Shown piece after piece: positions 63,420-64,000 of a stretch of DNA of 64,000 nucleotides. The first letter of the stretch is position 1. Each line of letters opens with the position of its first letter. The position numbers were made by a program, and so were the translations under genes. The notes below the pieces were generated by a model. The model made no database searches, was not told where the DNA came from, and saw only the letters and a list, made by a program, of their open reading frames with translations. The stretch is from contig NC_015844.1 in assembly GCF_000973105.1 (NCBI RefSeq), positions 4,150,501 through 4,214,500 of the forward strand, read 5' to 3'. This DNA comes from Zobellia galactanivorans. GTDB lineage: Bacteria > Bacteroidota > Bacteroidia > Flavobacteriales > Flavobacteriaceae.

Positions 63420-64000
63420 TTACTTTTGTTTATGGTTTTGTGGCTTCCAGGTAAAGCGGTCTATACTCACCCCTCTGTAAGGCCATTCTACACTTGATAT
63501 ATACCACTGCCCATCTTCACCCTGAAAAATCTCGGGGGCATGTGCCTTTAACACGGTAATTTCCTTTTCTTGGTCAACCCCAAAATTGGTTAGGTCATTC
63601 GACTGATAGACATAGGCTTTGTGGGTATAGGCGCCTTGAATATCCTTGCCGTCCCATCCACCTTCCCAGGCACAGACAAAAAGGTAAAAGGAATTGTTAT
63701 GAAACAATAGACTGGGAGATTCTGGGTCGAATTGATTCGTTTTGAGAATGGTTTTGGGTTCGCTCCAGTGTATTAAATCTTTGGAAGTCACCATACGGAC
63801 ACTTTTAATGGAACAGTAGGTCAGGTAATATGTGCCTTTATATAAAAGTAAATTGGGATCTCGTGCGCCATCGGGGTCTGAAAAGAGTTCTCCTTTTGGT
63901 TCCCAATCATAGAGATTATCGGAAACAGCCAAACGGATAGGGCTATGGCCGTATACCATTTGAAAGCGTCCGTCTTTTCTAACGACATAAGGGGCGTGGT
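63420..64000 (-). CDS. GH43/GH32-like propeller hydrolase (partial, N-terminus outside window)
   Basis: The reading frame stays open to the right edge (HAPYVVRKDGRFQ precedes the ATG at 63959), so the real start lies beyond 64000. The 193 visible residues hold propeller repeats: GARDPNLLLYKGTYYL, DPESPSLLFHNNSFYLFV and HAPEIFQGEDGQWYIS, all typical of GH43/GH32-type five-bladed enzymes. The motifs RDPN and HAPEI correspond to places where this superfamily carries catalytic Asp and Glu residues. The exact family cannot be fixed from half a protein. It is the first visible gene of the operon with the deacetylase. Confidence 0.75.
   Translation of the reverse strand, partial: HAPYVVRKDGRFQMVYGHSPIRLAVSDNLYDWEPKGELFSDPDGARDPNLLLYKGTYYLTYCSIKSVRMVTSKDLIHWSEPKTILKTNQFDPESPSLLFHNNSFYLFVCAWEGGWDGKDIQGAYTHKAYVYQSNDLTNFGVDQEKEITVLKAHAPEIFQGEDGQWYISSVEWPYRGVSIDRFTWKPQNHKQK

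Noticed and set aside
1-64000. CRISPR arrays, tRNA or rRNA genes, insertion sequences
   Set aside because: I saw no regularly spaced repeats, no tRNA-like or rRNA-like segments and no transposase or integrase frames in the window.

Overview
The window looks like a chromosome segment of a marine Bacteroidetes, family Flavobacteriaceae, closely resembling Zobellia. The grounds are a SusC/SusD pair, many lipoproteins with a Bacteroidetes-type lipobox, a type IX secretion (T9SS) sorting domain, Bacteroidetes-like promoter elements, and a dense set of sulfatases and glycoside hydrolases (GH), including two GH117 proteins. GH117 is the family of anhydro-galactosidases known from red-algal galactan degraders. 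From memory, and unchecked, the spacing of the two GH117 genes fits the Zobellia galactanivorans paralogues Zg3597 and Zg3615.

Region 1 (1-7383) is housekeeping and regulatory. It holds the start of a multi-PAS sensor kinase (minus strand), a decayed AraC-type regulator, an NtrB/NtrC-like kinase-regulator pair, a GreA/GreB-fold protein behind a possible sigma-54 promoter, a small exported protein, a four-cysteine miniprotein, a glutamate dehydrogenase and a second GreA/GreB-fold paralogue.

Region 2 (7567-35237, all minus strand) is the left half of a very large polysaccharide utilization locus. In the direction of transcription it runs: SusC transporter and SusD lipoprotein, a strong hairpin terminator, sodium/solute symporter, FAD oxidoreductase, esterase-like hydrolase, GH97, GH2, sulfatase, GH2 with an inserted carbohydrate-binding-like domain, a GH43-like propeller, GH117, an inverted repeat, two more sulfatases, a GH9-like enzyme and a lactonase-fold lipoprotein.

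Region 3 (35238-36640) holds the divergent regulator, a GntR-type DNA-binding domain fused to a sugar-binding-protein-like domain, and the control region of the SusC gene. A tandem motif there, TCTAGT-NN-GGTCTRGT, is found again in front of the oxidoreductase operon at 41023. This suggests the regulator controls both units.

Region 4 (36649 to the right edge, all minus strand) is the right half: CstA-like transporter, a possibly flavinylated exported protein overlapping an exported FAD oxidoreductase, a terminator, a GH2 lacking the usual acid/base glutamate, a propeller-HEAT-cytochrome c lipoprotein, GH117, two GH29-like enzymes, sulfatase, a beta-helix protein with a T9SS signal, a second GH43-like propeller enzyme, another GH29-like enzyme, a GH-A clan TIM-barrel enzyme, a 12-Asp-box propeller, a polysaccharide deacetylase and the end of another GH43/GH32-like propeller.

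Taken together the locus should bind and import a branched, sulfated and probably esterified algal polysaccharide, remove sulfate and acyl groups, and cut off anhydro-galactose, galactose-type, fucose-like and other residues. The least expected part is a redox module (two FAD oxidoreductases, an SGAT-motif protein, a cytochrome c fusion and a lactonase) embedded in the locus, which suggests that an oxidative step is part of the pathway.
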